Source of the DNA: an uncultured Pseudomonadales bacterium
GTDB lineage: Bacteria; Pseudomonadota; Gammaproteobacteria; Pseudomonadales; IMCC2047
Direction: 5' to 3'
NCBI GenBank assembly: GCA_947258415.1
Contig: CAMYIF010000005.1
Location: 1-47,435 of the forward strand
Length of the DNA: 47,435 nucleotides
Position numbers and translations under genes: made by a program. The notes under the pieces are model-generated. The model worked only from the letters and a program-made list of their open reading frames with translations, had not been told where the DNA came from and ran no database searches. This document shows, piece by piece, positions 38,445-46,843 of this stretch; within the stretch, counting starts at the first letter, position 1; each line of letters starts with the position of its first letter.

Positions 38445-38744
38445 TTATTGACCACTCATACGCATGATGATTGCCTTGTAATCGTCAGCCGAGCAGTCTG
38501 CACACATACCCTTGGGAGGCATCGCACCCTTGCCATTAACAACACTGTTAACCAGTTCGTCCATGCCTTTTTCCAAACGTGGTTTCCAGGCTTCAGCGTC
38601 GCCGATTTTCGGAGCACCAGCAACACCTGAGGTATGACAAACACCGCAAGATTTGGCAATTGTGTCATCAACCGCATCGGCAGATACAAAAGATGCTGCC
38701 AGGGAGAAAAAACATAACGTTAAAAGCTTACAAAAATTTTGCAT
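38445..38744 (-). CDS. Cytochrome c5-type monoheme protein
   Basis: 99 residues from the ATG at 38744, which has AAGGAG 6 bp upstream; an earlier start adds nine residues without support. Signal peptide about 1-22, heme motif CGVCH at 33-37, and the c5 signature GKGAMPPKGMCADC with axial Met and a disulfide-type Cys pair. It is a small soluble periplasmic electron carrier, expected to work with the adjacent cytochrome c4. Confidence 0.92.
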   Translation of the reverse strand: MQNFCKLLTLCFFSLAASFVSADAVDDTIAKSCGVCHTSGVAGAPKIGDAEAWKPRLEKGMDELVNSVVNGKGAMPPKGMCADCSADDYKAIIMRMSGQ

Positions 38745-38907
38745 AGCCAACTCCTTACTATTAAGAAACAAGATCTGAATCTGGTTTGATTGGCAGGCAG
38801 GACCGCCTCTTGTCTACCAACGATACTGGATAATTATATACTATTATTTTCCAGAACGGGAGACCGAAATTGGATACAGGCCGACATAGCTTCTCTATAA
38901 TGATGCG

Positions 38908-39516
38908 ATGAATAACCCGACATACAACACATTCCAGAAGGCCCGATTCCTGACCAGCGCTTCACGTTTGCAACAATGTCCTCCGGATGAAGGCGCAGAA
39001 ATTGCCTTTGCCGGCCGGTCAAATGCCGGGAAATCCAGCGCGATTAATACCATTACCCGACAAAAAAAACTGGCTCGGACCAGCAAGCAACCGGGACGCA
39101 CGCAACTGTTGAATTTTTTCGCCGTTAGCGCTGAACAGTATCGCCTGGTAGACCTTCCCGGCTATGGCTACGCCAGGGTGCCACTGCAGACCAAGAAAAA
39201 ATGGCAGACCCTGATTGATGATTATTTGCGCAATCGATCCAGCCTTGTTGGCCTGTTTTTGATTATGGATATCCGTCACCCCCTGGCCGAGTTTGACCAG
39301 ATGATGCTCGATTGGGTAAGCCAATGCCGAATACCAACGCACATCTTGCTGACAAAAGCTGATAAATTAAAGTTTGGCCCTGCAAAATCTACTTTGCTCA
39401 AGGTGCGGCGAGCACTTGGTGGCTGCGACTCGACCTCTGTGCAGCTTTTCTCTTCCACGACTGGCATGGGAGTCGACGAAGCGTGCGCGGTACTAGCTTC
39501 ATGGCTTGAAATATAA
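38908..39516 (+). CDS. engB: Ribosome biogenesis GTPase EngB/YihA/YsxC
   Basis: 202 residues with the G motifs in order: G1 [11 protein letters not shown] at about 34-44, G2 region [15 protein letters not shown]3 [10 protein letters not shown]4 LTKADKL, G5-like SSTTG. EngB is an essential GTPase in assembly of the large ribosomal subunit. It diverges from the cytochrome c5 gene and converges on polA, the same pairing as in E. coli (yihA) and Pseudomonas. Confidence 0.95.
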   Translation: MNNPTYNTFQKARFLTSASRLQQCPPDEGAEIAFAGRSNAGKSSAINTITRQKKLARTSKQPGRTQLLNFFAVSAEQYRLVDLPGYGYARVPLQTKKKWQTLIDDYLRNRSSLVGLFLIMDIRHPLAEFDQMMLDWVSQCRIPTHILLTKADKLKFGPAKSTLLKVRRALGGCDSTSVQLFSSTTGMGVDEACAVLASWLEI

Positions 39517-39656
39517 AAAAACCTCATACATCCTTGGGGAAGATATATGAGGTCAAGGACTCCGGTAGTGGGGATTCCGGAGATGTTTCGACTGAATAAG
39601 AAAAGGGGAAAATCAGTCATTCACGGTAACTATGACTGACAATGCCTCAAATAAGT
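39515..39656 (-). ncRNA. Candidate small RNA between polA and engB (Spot 42/ErsA position)
   Basis: Three hairpins lie on the minus strand, which is also the polA strand. The first is TCAGTCAT/ATGACTGA (39639-39632 / 39620-39613). The second is CTCCGG/CCGGAG (39582-39577 / 39565-39560) with a loop holding CCCC. The third is a 13-bp stem (39552-39540 / 39534-39522) with loop CCCCA, followed by seven U (39521-39515): a Rho-independent terminator. Two G-U pairs in the last stem exist only if the minus strand is transcribed. A TATTAT -10-like box is at 39667-39662, giving a start near 39656 and a length of about 140 nt; no clear -35 is visible. Spot 42 and ErsA occupy the same place and strand in other Gammaproteobacteria. 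Primary-sequence homology to either is not claimed. Confidence 0.68.
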
Positions 39657-39732
39657 TCCCGATAATATCTTATGTTTTTATCGCTATATTTTATTGATAT
39701 ATTTCAATAATTTATTGTTTTATTTCGATCGT

Positions 39733-42441
39733 TTAATGCGCCTCGTCCCAGTTGTCGCCTACGCCAACATCAACGATTAACGGGATATCCAGACTGGCTG
39801 CCCCTGCCATTTTATTTTTCAACCCGGTGACCATCTTTTCGACATGAGCTTCCGGCACCTCGAGTACCAATTCGTCGTGCACCTGCATCACCAAATGGGC
39901 GCCTGTGTCGCTGCCGGTTAACCAATCGTCGACATTAATCATGGCTTTTTTAATGATATCGGCCGCGGTTCCCTGCATCGGCGCATTGATTGCCGTACGC
40001 TCGGCGGCCTGTCGTTGCATGCCATTGGCGGAGTTAATCTCCGGCAGGTAAAGCCGACGGCCAAACAGGGTTTCTACATACCCCTTTTCGGCCGCGTTGC
40101 TGCGTATACTGTTCATATACTCAAGTACGCCCGGGTATCGATTGAAATACCGGTCGATATAGGCCTGCGCCTCGTTCCTGCCAATACCAAGCTGGCGACC
40201 CAGGCCAAAAGCCGACATCCCGTAAATCAAACCGAAGTTGATCGCCTTCGCGCTGCGCCGCTGGTCGTTATTAACCTCGTCAAACGGTACGCCAAACACC
40301 TCCGAGGCCGTTGCCCTGTGCACATCCATCCCCTGTGTAAAGGCTTTTAACAGACCCCTGTCCTGCGACAGGTGCGCCATGATTCTAAGTTCAACCTGGG
40401 AATAATCAGCTGCTACCAGTTTGCTGCCCGGTGGCGCAATGAATGCCTGCCGGATACGTCGTCCTTCTTCGGTCCTGATCGGGATGTTCTGCAAGTTCGG
40501 GTCTGAAGAAGACAAGCGACCGGTAGCGGTCACCGCCTGGTGATAGGAGGTATGAATCCGTTTGCTGCCCGGGTGAATCTGAAGTGGCAACTTGTCCGTG
40601 TAGGTGGACTTGAGCTTGCTCAGGCTGCGGTATTCCAGGATGATTTTTGGCAAAGGGTAATCCAGCGCCAACTCCTGGAGCACAGGTTCTGCCGTTGATG
40701 GCTGGCCCTTGGGTGTTTTTTTCAGGACCGGAAGATTGAGTTTTTCGTAGAGTATCTTCTGTAACTGTTTGGGCGAACCCAGGTTAAACTCCTCACCGGC
40801 AAGCTCAAAGGTTGAACGCTCTATTTCCAGCATCCTGGTGGCCAGTTCCTGGCTTTGTCTGTGCAACAGTTTTGGATCAACCAGCACGCCCCGGCATTCC
40901 ATCTTCGAAAGTACCGGCACCAGGGGAATCTCGAGTTGTTCGTATACCTTGTTTAACGTCGGCGTTGTGGCAAGCTTTGGTCTCAGTGCCTGGTGCAATC
41001 GCAATGTCACATCCGCATCCTCGGCGGCGTACAAGCCAGCCTGTTCCAGGTCTATATCATTGAATGTCAATTGCTTCTTACCCTTGCCGGCGATGTCCTC
41101 AAAATGAATCGTCTGGTGATCGAGGTGTTCCATTGCCAGGCTATCCAGATTATGCCGCGAGGTAGAATTAAGCACGTATGACTGCAGCATGGTGTCTTCG
41201 GCAACCCCTTTTAGCTGAACCCCGTGATTGGCCAGGATATTCATATCGTACTTGAGGTTTTGTCCGACTTTTTTACTGTCCGGGTCTTCCAGGATCGGTT
41301 TCAGGGCCGACAATACCGCCTCGCGATCCAGTTGTGCAGGCGCGCCCATATAATCATGACCCACCGGGATATAGACAGCCTGTGACGGCTTGACTGCCAG
41401 AGAGATACCTACCAGGCGAGCGGCCATGTAATCCAGGCTGGTGGTTTCCGTGTCAATGGCAAACAGCTCGGCCTGCTGTATCTTGTCCAGCCATTGTCCG
41501 AGATGCGTATCATCGAGCACCAACTGGTAATTTGCCTCAAGTTTGGCCCCCGGCCCGTTGCCATTATTGGAGGCATCATCAGCACCAAGATCGGCCATCC
41601 AGCTTTTGAATTCGAGCTCTGTAAAAATAGCCAGCAAGGTTTCATTATCCGGATCATCATGTTTGAGTTGTTGTGGCTTCTGCTCGAGGTCAAGGTCAAC
41701 CTTGATGGTAGCCAATTGATACGAAAGGGGCAGGTGTCCCAGACTGGCGCGAAGATTCTCTCCCACCTTGCCCTTGATTTCGCTGGCGTTGTCAATGACG
41801 CCTTGCATCGAACCGTAGGTATTGAGCCATTTCACGGCTGTCTTCGGGCCCACCTTGGGTACACCCGGAATGTTGTCGACCGGATCACCCACCAGTGCCA
41901 GGTAATCAATAATCCTGTTGGCCGGTATGCCGAACTTTTCCACCACATCCTGCTCGTTCATTGTCGAGCTATTCATGGTGTTAACAAGGCTGACGTGCTC
42001 ATTGACCAGCTGCGCCATATCCTTGTCGCCTGTGGAAATCACCGTGTCCATACATAACGCCGATGCCTGTGCTGCAAGGGTACCGATGACATCGTCAGCT
42101 TCGACGCCGTCGACTACCAGCAAGGGCAGGCCCATGGCACGAATGATGTTATGAATAGGTTCAATCTGGACGCGCAAGTCGTCTGGCATGGGCGGACGGT
42201 TGGCCTTGTACTGCTCGTAGAGCTGATTCCGGAAAGTCTTGCCCTTGGCATCAAACACAACGGCAACATTCGATTCGGGGTAATCCTGCATCAATTTGCG
42301 AATCATGCTGATAACTCCCCTGACGGCGCCGGTTGGCACCCCTTTTGAAGTCGTCAGGGGTGGCAATGCATGGTAGGCCCTGAACAGGTAAGACGATCCG
42401 TCAACGAGAACAAGCGGGGCTGGTTGCTGAGATTTTGTCAT
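39733..42441 (-). CDS. polA: DNA polymerase I
   Basis: 902 residues from the ATG at 42441; an upstream TTG at 42462 is unlikely. The 5'-3' exonuclease domain covers about 1-290 (VDGSSYLFRAYHALPPL, VFDAKGKTFR, DKDMAQL). The 3'-5' proofreading domain keeps its acidic residues (FAIDTETTSLDY, GQNLKYDMNIL, YAAEDADVTL). The polymerase domain has motif A DYSQVELRIMAHLS, motif B RRSAKAINFGLIYG and motif C QVHDELVLEVP. It fills gaps in repair and removes Okazaki primers. Its 3' side holds the candidate small RNA. Confidence 0.97.
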   Translation of the reverse strand: MTKSQQPAPLVLVDGSSYLFRAYHALPPLTTSKGVPTGAVRGVISMIRKLMQDYPESNVAVVFDAKGKTFRNQLYEQYKANRPPMPDDLRVQIEPIHNIIRAMGLPLLVVDGVEADDVIGTLAAQASALCMDTVISTGDKDMAQLVNEHVSLVNTMNSSTMNEQDVVEKFGIPANRIIDYLALVGDPVDNIPGVPKVGPKTAVKWLNTYGSMQGVIDNASEIKGKVGENLRASLGHLPLSYQLATIKVDLDLEQKPQQLKHDDPDNETLLAIFTELEFKSWMADLGADDASNNGNGPGAKLEANYQLVLDDTHLGQWLDKIQQAELFAIDTETTSLDYMAARLVGISLAVKPSQAVYIPVGHDYMGAPAQLDREAVLSALKPILEDPDSKKVGQNLKYDMNILANHGVQLKGVAEDTMLQSYVLNSTSRHNLDSLAMEHLDHQTIHFEDIAGKGKKQLTFNDIDLEQAGLYAAEDADVTLRLHQALRPKLATTPTLNKVYEQLEIPLVPVLSKMECRGVLVDPKLLHRQSQELATRMLEIERSTFELAGEEFNLGSPKQLQKILYEKLNLPVLKKTPKGQPSTAEPVLQELALDYPLPKIILEYRSLSKLKSTYTDKLPLQIHPGSKRIHTSYHQAVTATGRLSSSDPNLQNIPIRTEEGRRIRQAFIAPPGSKLVAADYSQVELRIMAHLSQDRGLLKAFTQGMDVHRATASEVFGVPFDEVNNDQRRSAKAINFGLIYGMSAFGLGRQLGIGRNEAQAYIDRYFNRYPGVLEYMNSIRSNAAEKGYVETLFGRRLYLPEINSANGMQRQAAERTAINAPMQGTAADIIKKAMINVDDWLTGSDTGAHLVMQVHDELVLEVPEAHVEKMVTGLKNKMAGAASLDIPLIVDVGVGDNWDEAH

Positions 42442-42570
42442 TATATTTTTGATATGGGTCAATTGAGGGGTAAAATATTGCTACATACTGGTATCAAGTC
42501 GAGTGATGCAGTGATTTTACCCGGTATTCTATACCAGATTATCCAGTGACCTATACCTGTTCGGTGCTTT

Positions 42571-42858
42571 ATGATGAAAAAACTAGTTGGTGTTTTCCTG
42601 TTAATGATGCTGCCATGCCTGTCCCTGACAGCCAAGGAAGAGACTAAAGATGCTTCGACCGAGCCCGATATCGTGATCAGGGAATTTGAAGATAAAACTA
42701 TCCATGAATACCGCGTGAACGGCTTTTTATACGCTATAAAAGTCTTCCCAAAAAATGGCAAGCCGTATTACCTGGTAGCCGAAGATGGCAGTGATAATTT
42801 CACCAATCCTGATCAACCCGACATGCTTGTTCCCAAATGGGAAATTTTCACCTGGTAG
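42571..42858 (+). CDS. DUF2782 family small exported protein
   Basis: 95 residues: signal peptide about 1-21 (MMKKLVGVFLLMMLPCLSLTA), then the compact DUF2782 domain with the features IREFEDKTIHEYRVNGFLYAIKVFPKNGKPYYLV and the C-terminal MLVPKWEIFTW. Function is unknown. The gene is commonly found divergent from polA in Gammaproteobacteria, as here, with 129 bp between the two starts. It should be periplasmic. Confidence 0.85.
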   Translation: MMKKLVGVFLLMMLPCLSLTAKEETKDASTEPDIVIREFEDKTIHEYRVNGFLYAIKVFPKNGKPYYLVAEDGSDNFTNPDQPDMLVPKWEIFTW

Positions 42859-42862
42859 CCAT

Positions 42863-43762
42863 TTACTGGGGTAACCTGCAAAGACTGGCGATCAACGCAT
42901 CTTTCTCACGCCACAGCTGCGCAACCCAATCCTGGAATTCGGCGCGAAATGCATCTGACTCCTGATAATCACCCGCCAGAATACGGGGCGGAATAGTTCG
43001 CTCCCTGATATCAACCACGATCGGGTCAATCTGGCCGCACAAAAACCCGAAAAAGTCCTGCCTCCCGCCCCGGTAAATGATGGTAACGTCGACTAATTTG
43101 TCTATTTGATCACCAATAGCTCCAATAACGTAAGCCATCCCACCTGACTTTGGTTTCAGTAAATACCGGTAGGTTGAAGCCTGCGCTTTATGTTTTTCGG
43201 GAGTAAAACGCGTACCCTCGACATAGTTAATGATCGAGGCCGGGTTATTTCGAAGCTTTTCGCAGAACCGACGCGTTCTTTCCTGATCCTGGATCCTTAG
43301 CGCCGGATTTGCTGCAATCTCTTCTTTTGAATAACGTTTCATAAACGGGAAATCCAGCACCCAGCAGGCGATACCTACAAAAGGCAGCCAGATCAATTCT
43401 TGCTTTAGAAAAAATTTCATCGGGGAAGTGCGACCAATTAACAGGAAGATAAGCACCGCAATATCGGTCCAGGACTGGTGGTTCGAAATAATCAGGTAAC
43501 AGCGATCCGGGGACAGGTTGTCGAGCTTACTGACCTGCCATTGCGGACTGTGTACCATGAAATAAAAGCGACGGTTAGCAAGTGCCCAGTAAGTCCCAAC
43601 AAGACTTGCCTGATGTGTGCACATGCTTTTAACACGCTCGCCCGGCACCAGATACTTGATGATGGCTAACAAAAGGATGGGGAATGTTGCGGCAACTGAT
43701 AACACAAGGCTTGCCAGCAAGCATATGCAGCCCTTGAAAATCTGTATGAATTTATTTTTCAG
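42863..43762 (-). CDS. yihG: YihG-type 1-acylglycerol-3-phosphate acyltransferase family protein
   Basis: About 299 residues from a CTG at 43762, preferred because GGGAGG lies 5 bp upstream and the product then begins like E. coli YihG (KNKF). A TTG at 43798 in the same frame lacks a good ribosome site. Motif I NHQSWTD and motif III VEGTRFTPEKH of acyltransferases are intact, and the FLKQELIWLPFVGIACWVLDFPFMKRYSKEE block is the YihG pattern. An N-terminal membrane helix is present. It acylates lysophospholipid-type acceptors at the inner membrane. It overlaps the end of znuA by 11 bp. Confidence 0.85.
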   Translation of the reverse strand: MKNKFIQIFKGCICLLASLVLSVAATFPILLLAIIKYLVPGERVKSMCTHQASLVGTYWALANRRFYFMVHSPQWQVSKLDNLSPDRCYLIISNHQSWTDIAVLIFLLIGRTSPMKFFLKQELIWLPFVGIACWVLDFPFMKRYSKEEIAANPALRIQDQERTRRFCEKLRNNPASIINYVEGTRFTPEKHKAQASTYRYLLKPKSGGMAYVIGAIGDQIDKLVDVTIIYRGGRQDFFGFLCGQIDPIVVDIRERTIPPRILAGDYQESDAFRAEFQDWVAQLWREKDALIASLCRLPQ

Positions 43763-44642
43763 TAAAGCCTCCCGTGCATTGCCCGAACCCCTCGCCAACT
43801 TCCCTGATAAAATTCAGGTACGCACCGGTACCCGGTGGTATATCAGCCGCCATCGGGTCCAGCTCAATGAGCCTTATATCAAAATCTTGCACAACAAGAT
43901 TGACGACACTCAAATTACTCCCGGGCTCGACGATAATACAACCAATGTCCTGCTTTTCGACAATATGTCGCAAGTGCAACAGATGTTTTGCCCCCGGTTT
44001 TACTTCATGGTGGTCACTGATCACCCCGGCGTGCGCAAGACCATATTCGGCCTCGAATAACGGGTAGGCATTATGATAGACCAGGTAGCGGCTACTACCC
44101 TGTGCAAGCTTTATTTTCAGCTCGGCATCGAGTTGCGCCAGTTTATCCAGGAAATCAGCAAGGTTGCGCCTGTATTGTTCGCTCCCGGCCGGGTGCAACA
44201 GCGTAAGCCGGTCGGTGAGTCGCCTGGCAATGTGCCCGGCATTAGCCACGCTGAGCCACACATGGGGGGGTTCTGCTGCCCGGATTGAAGATGCCGATGA
44301 AATACCGACATTCAGAGACTTTCCGTGTTCTTTTTTCGCCCCGGCCTGTTTTAGCACCTTGCCAAGATAGGGCTCCGTGACTGGGCCCAGCCATATAACC
44401 AGGTCGGCGTCCCGGATTTTTTTAAAATCGGAGGGCCGCAAGGCATAATCGTGTATCGACATACCCGTCGGCACCAGCACCTCAACGGTCTGCTGCTCAC
44501 CCGCGATGGCCTGAGCGATCAGCTTGACGGGCTTGATACTGGCAAGAATGCTAATCTCTTTTGATTGCGGTTTTTCATTGGCCACGACAGCCCAGGAAAG
44601 AGCCATGCCGGCCAAGAGTACAAAACAATAACTTCGAAGCAT
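43752..44642 (-). CDS. znuA: Zinc ABC transporter substrate-binding protein ZnuA
   Basis: 296 residues from the ATG at 44642; an upstream in-frame ATG lies across the Zur box. Signal peptide about 1-22. Metal-ligand regions typical of ZnuA are seen: GMSIHDYALRPSD, PPHVWLSV, YLVYHNAYPLFEAEYG and the C-terminal ELDPMAAD. The His-rich loop of enteric ZnuA is nearly absent (only GAKKEHGK). It captures zinc in the periplasm for ZnuBC. It diverges from zur-znuC-znuB across a Zur box. Confidence 0.93.
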   Translation of the reverse strand: MLRSYCFVLLAGMALSWAVVANEKPQSKEISILASIKPVKLIAQAIAGEQQTVEVLVPTGMSIHDYALRPSDFKKIRDADLVIWLGPVTEPYLGKVLKQAGAKKEHGKSLNVGISSASSIRAAEPPHVWLSVANAGHIARRLTDRLTLLHPAGSEQYRRNLADFLDKLAQLDAELKIKLAQGSSRYLVYHNAYPLFEAEYGLAHAGVISDHHEVKPGAKHLLHLRHIVEKQDIGCIIVEPGSNLSVVNLVVQDFDIRLIELDPMAADIPPGTGAYLNFIREVGEGFGQCTGGFTEK

Positions 44643-44665
44643 ATTATTCAACAACAAATAAACAA

Positions 44666-44680
44666 TGTTATAATGTAACA
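44666..44680. promoter_or_regulatory. Zur box between znuA and zur
   Basis: TGTTATAATGTAACA matches the gammaproteobacterial Zur palindrome TGTTATA-N-TATAACA with one mismatch. It contains a perfect TATAAT (44669-44674), so bound Zur would cover the -10 of the zur-znuCB promoter, whose -35 may be TTCAAC at 44647. It should repress both directions under zinc sufficiency. Confidence 0.78.
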
Positions 44681-44701
44681 AATTATTTCTCGCGAGGGAA
44701 A

Positions 44702-45196
44702 ATGTCTCAGAAAAATATTTCCAATATTGTTTACGAACCGCACAACCACAATCGCTGCATCCAGACCGCGCTTAAACAGGCCCGGGAAGTATGCCGCACC
44801 AAACGCGTCAGGCTGACACCGATGCGTGAGAGGGTGTTGAGCATAATCTGGCAAAGCCATAAACCACTGGGCGCCTACGATATTCTGTCGATGCTGAGTG
44901 AGCCGGGCAAGATAGTTGCCCCACCAACGGTTTATCGTGCCCTCGATTTTTTGATGGCGCAGGGCTTGATTCACAGGATTGCCTCGTTAAATGCCTATAT
45001 AGGTTGCAACACCCCGGAAGACGAGCATTTGAGCCAGTTTCTTTTATGCCACCAGTGCGGGGTTGCACTGGAACTGGTTTCCGGGTCGATCAACAGCGCG
45101 ATACGGGATAACGCATCGCATTATGGTTTTCATATCGACAACGAAACCATCGAAATAACCGGGCTTTGCCGTCCCTGCCAGAATAATCGCTCATAA
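44702..45196 (+). CDS. zur: Zinc uptake regulator Zur (Fur family)
   Basis: 164 residues from the ATG at 44702, with GAGGG upstream; the longer open frame runs back into znuA and is rejected. Winged-helix DNA-binding half: [25 protein letters not shown] and [22 protein letters not shown]. Dimerisation half with metal Cys pairs CHQC and CRPC and HLSQFLLC. Zur represses zinc uptake genes when zinc-loaded. It heads zur-znuC-znuB and lies next to its own operator. Confidence 0.93.
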   Translation: MSQKNISNIVYEPHNHNRCIQTALKQAREVCRTKRVRLTPMRERVLSIIWQSHKPLGAYDILSMLSEPGKIVAPPTVYRALDFLMAQGLIHRIASLNAYIGCNTPEDEHLSQFLLCHQCGVALELVSGSINSAIRDNASHYGFHIDNETIEITGLCRPCQNNRS

Positions 45197-45228
45197 TTCT
45201 TGATCATCGTGACAGGAATTCAGACCTT

Positions 45229-46038
45229 ATGATCCAACCAGGTACATTAATTGAACTCGAACATGTCGGGGTAACCCTCTCGGGCAAGTCCATTATTGAC
45301 CATATTGATTTATCTATTTCTGACAATGAAATCGTTTCGCTTATTGGCCCCAATGGCGCCGGGAAAACCACTCTGGTGAAAGTCGTGCTCGGTTTGATCA
45401 AACCCACGTCCGGGTATTTTCGAAAGCAAAAGGGTTTGCGCATCGGTTACATGCCGCAAAAGCTGCACATTGAAAACACTATCCCCCTGAACGTAAAAAG
45501 CTTCCTGTCAATCTCAAAGAAAGCCAGCCCCCAAAAAGTTTCAAGGGTGCTCGATCAGGTAAATATAGCTCACCTGGCACACCATCCCATGCAGGCCTTG
45601 TCAGGGGGCGAACTGCAGCGCGTTTTGCTGGCAAGGGCTTTATTGCGCCAGCCGCAATTGCTGGTTCTGGACGAACCCGCCCAGGGCGTCGACATTAATG
45701 GCCAGGCCGAGTTATATAACCTGATTACTGAAATCCGGGTTCAATATCAATGCGCTGTATTGATGATTTCCCACGATTTACACCTGGTCATGTCGGCTAC
45801 CGACAGGGTGGTCTGCCTGAACCATCATGTGTGCTGTTCGGGTCACCCGGAATATGTCAGTAACGACCCGGCCTACCGTGAATTATTTGGCCTGGAAAAG
45901 GCCGACGGTCTGGCCGTCTACGCACACCATCACGACCATGTCCATGACGAGCATGGAAACATCATTCCTGAGCACCCGCGCCAGGGCCAGGAGGAAGAAA
46001 GTAATTCCGCATTCAGCAAGGGTAACCGGGATGGCTGA
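45229..46038 (+). CDS. znuC: Zinc ABC transporter ATP-binding protein ZnuC
   Basis: 269 residues. Walker [10 protein letters not shown], signature [16 protein letters not shown], Walker [13 protein letters not shown] and the H-loop SHDLHLV are intact. The C terminus is His-rich ([14 protein letters not shown]), a feature of many ZnuC that may bind zinc. It powers the ZnuABC importer. It starts 32 bp after zur and overlaps znuB by 8 bp. Confidence 0.95.
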   Translation: MIQPGTLIELEHVGVTLSGKSIIDHIDLSISDNEIVSLIGPNGAGKTTLVKVVLGLIKPTSGYFRKQKGLRIGYMPQKLHIENTIPLNVKSFLSISKKASPQKVSRVLDQVNIAHLAHHPMQALSGGELQRVLLARALLRQPQLLVLDEPAQGVDINGQAELYNLITEIRVQYQCAVLMISHDLHLVMSATDRVVCLNHHVCCSGHPEYVSNDPAYRELFGLEKADGLAVYAHHHDHVHDEHGNIIPEHPRQGQEEESNSAFSKGNRDG

Positions 46039-46825
46039 TTTTATCTGGAATGCATTATTGGCTGGTATCGGTGTTGCTCTTATAGCCGGACCATTGGGCT
46101 CGTTTGTTGTCTGGCGACGTATGTCCTATTTTGGCGATACGCTGGCACATTCGGCTTTGCTTGGCATAGCGCTGGGTATCGCGCTGGATATCAACCTGAA
46201 TATCGCCATTATCCTTTGTTGTGTATTACTGGCGGTTACCCTGGTTTCGCTCCAGCAACGACGCATTATTTCCACCGACACCTTGCTGGGAATCCTGGCG
46301 CACAGCACGCTCTCCCTGGGCATTATCTTCATTGGTTTGCTCGATATTCGGCTGGACCTGATGGCTTATCTTTTCGGTGACCTGTTGACCGTTACCTCCA
46401 CCGATTTAATGTGGATCTATATCAGCGTACTTGTTTGCGCGGCGCTACTGCTGGTATTCTGGCGCCCCTTGCTCGCCATATGCATTGATGAGGAACTGGC
46501 CGAGGCCGAGGGTTATCCCGTTGCCGCGCTGCGCCTGTTAATGATGCTGCTAATCGCTATCGTTATTGCCCTGGCCATGAAAGTCGTCGGGGTACTGTTA
46601 ATCACCTCATTAATGATTATTCCCGCGGCAGCGGCCCGGCGACTGGCGCTGACTCCTGAAAGCATGGCCCTTTCGGCCAGCGTACTCGGCTGCATGGCAG
46701 TGGCCATGGGTCTGTTTGCCTCGGCAACATTTGATACGGCTACCGGGCCCTCTATCGTGATCAGCGCGACCCTTATTTTTCTTTGCGTCTACGCGCTCCC
46801 GGCCAGGATTTCCAAACCAACCTGA
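46031..46825 (+). CDS. znuB: Zinc ABC transporter permease ZnuB
   Basis: 264 residues from the ATG at 46031, inside the znuC end; the frame is open farther upstream in znuC but has no reason to start there. ABC-3 permease with about eight hydrophobic helices: [23 protein letters not shown] at the N-terminal side, the ATPase-contact segment [16 protein letters not shown], and [19 protein letters not shown]. It forms the zinc channel across the inner membrane with ZnuC and ZnuA. Confidence 0.95.
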   Translation: MADFIWNALLAGIGVALIAGPLGSFVVWRRMSYFGDTLAHSALLGIALGIALDINLNIAIILCCVLLAVTLVSLQQRRIISTDTLLGILAHSTLSLGIIFIGLLDIRLDLMAYLFGDLLTVTSTDLMWIYISVLVCAALLLVFWRPLLAICIDEELAEAEGYPVAALRLLMMLLIAIVIALAMKVVGVLLITSLMIIPAAAARRLALTPESMALSASVLGCMAVAMGLFASATFDTATGPSIVISATLIFLCVYALPARISKPT

Positions 46826-46843
46826 CACCGGAAACCCGGCAGG

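Noticed and set aside
39601-39640. First hairpin of the polA-engB gap as the polA terminator
   Set aside because: The stem is only 8-9 bp and AT-rich, and its U-run is broken by CCCC. The 39522-39552 stem with seven U is the better terminator.
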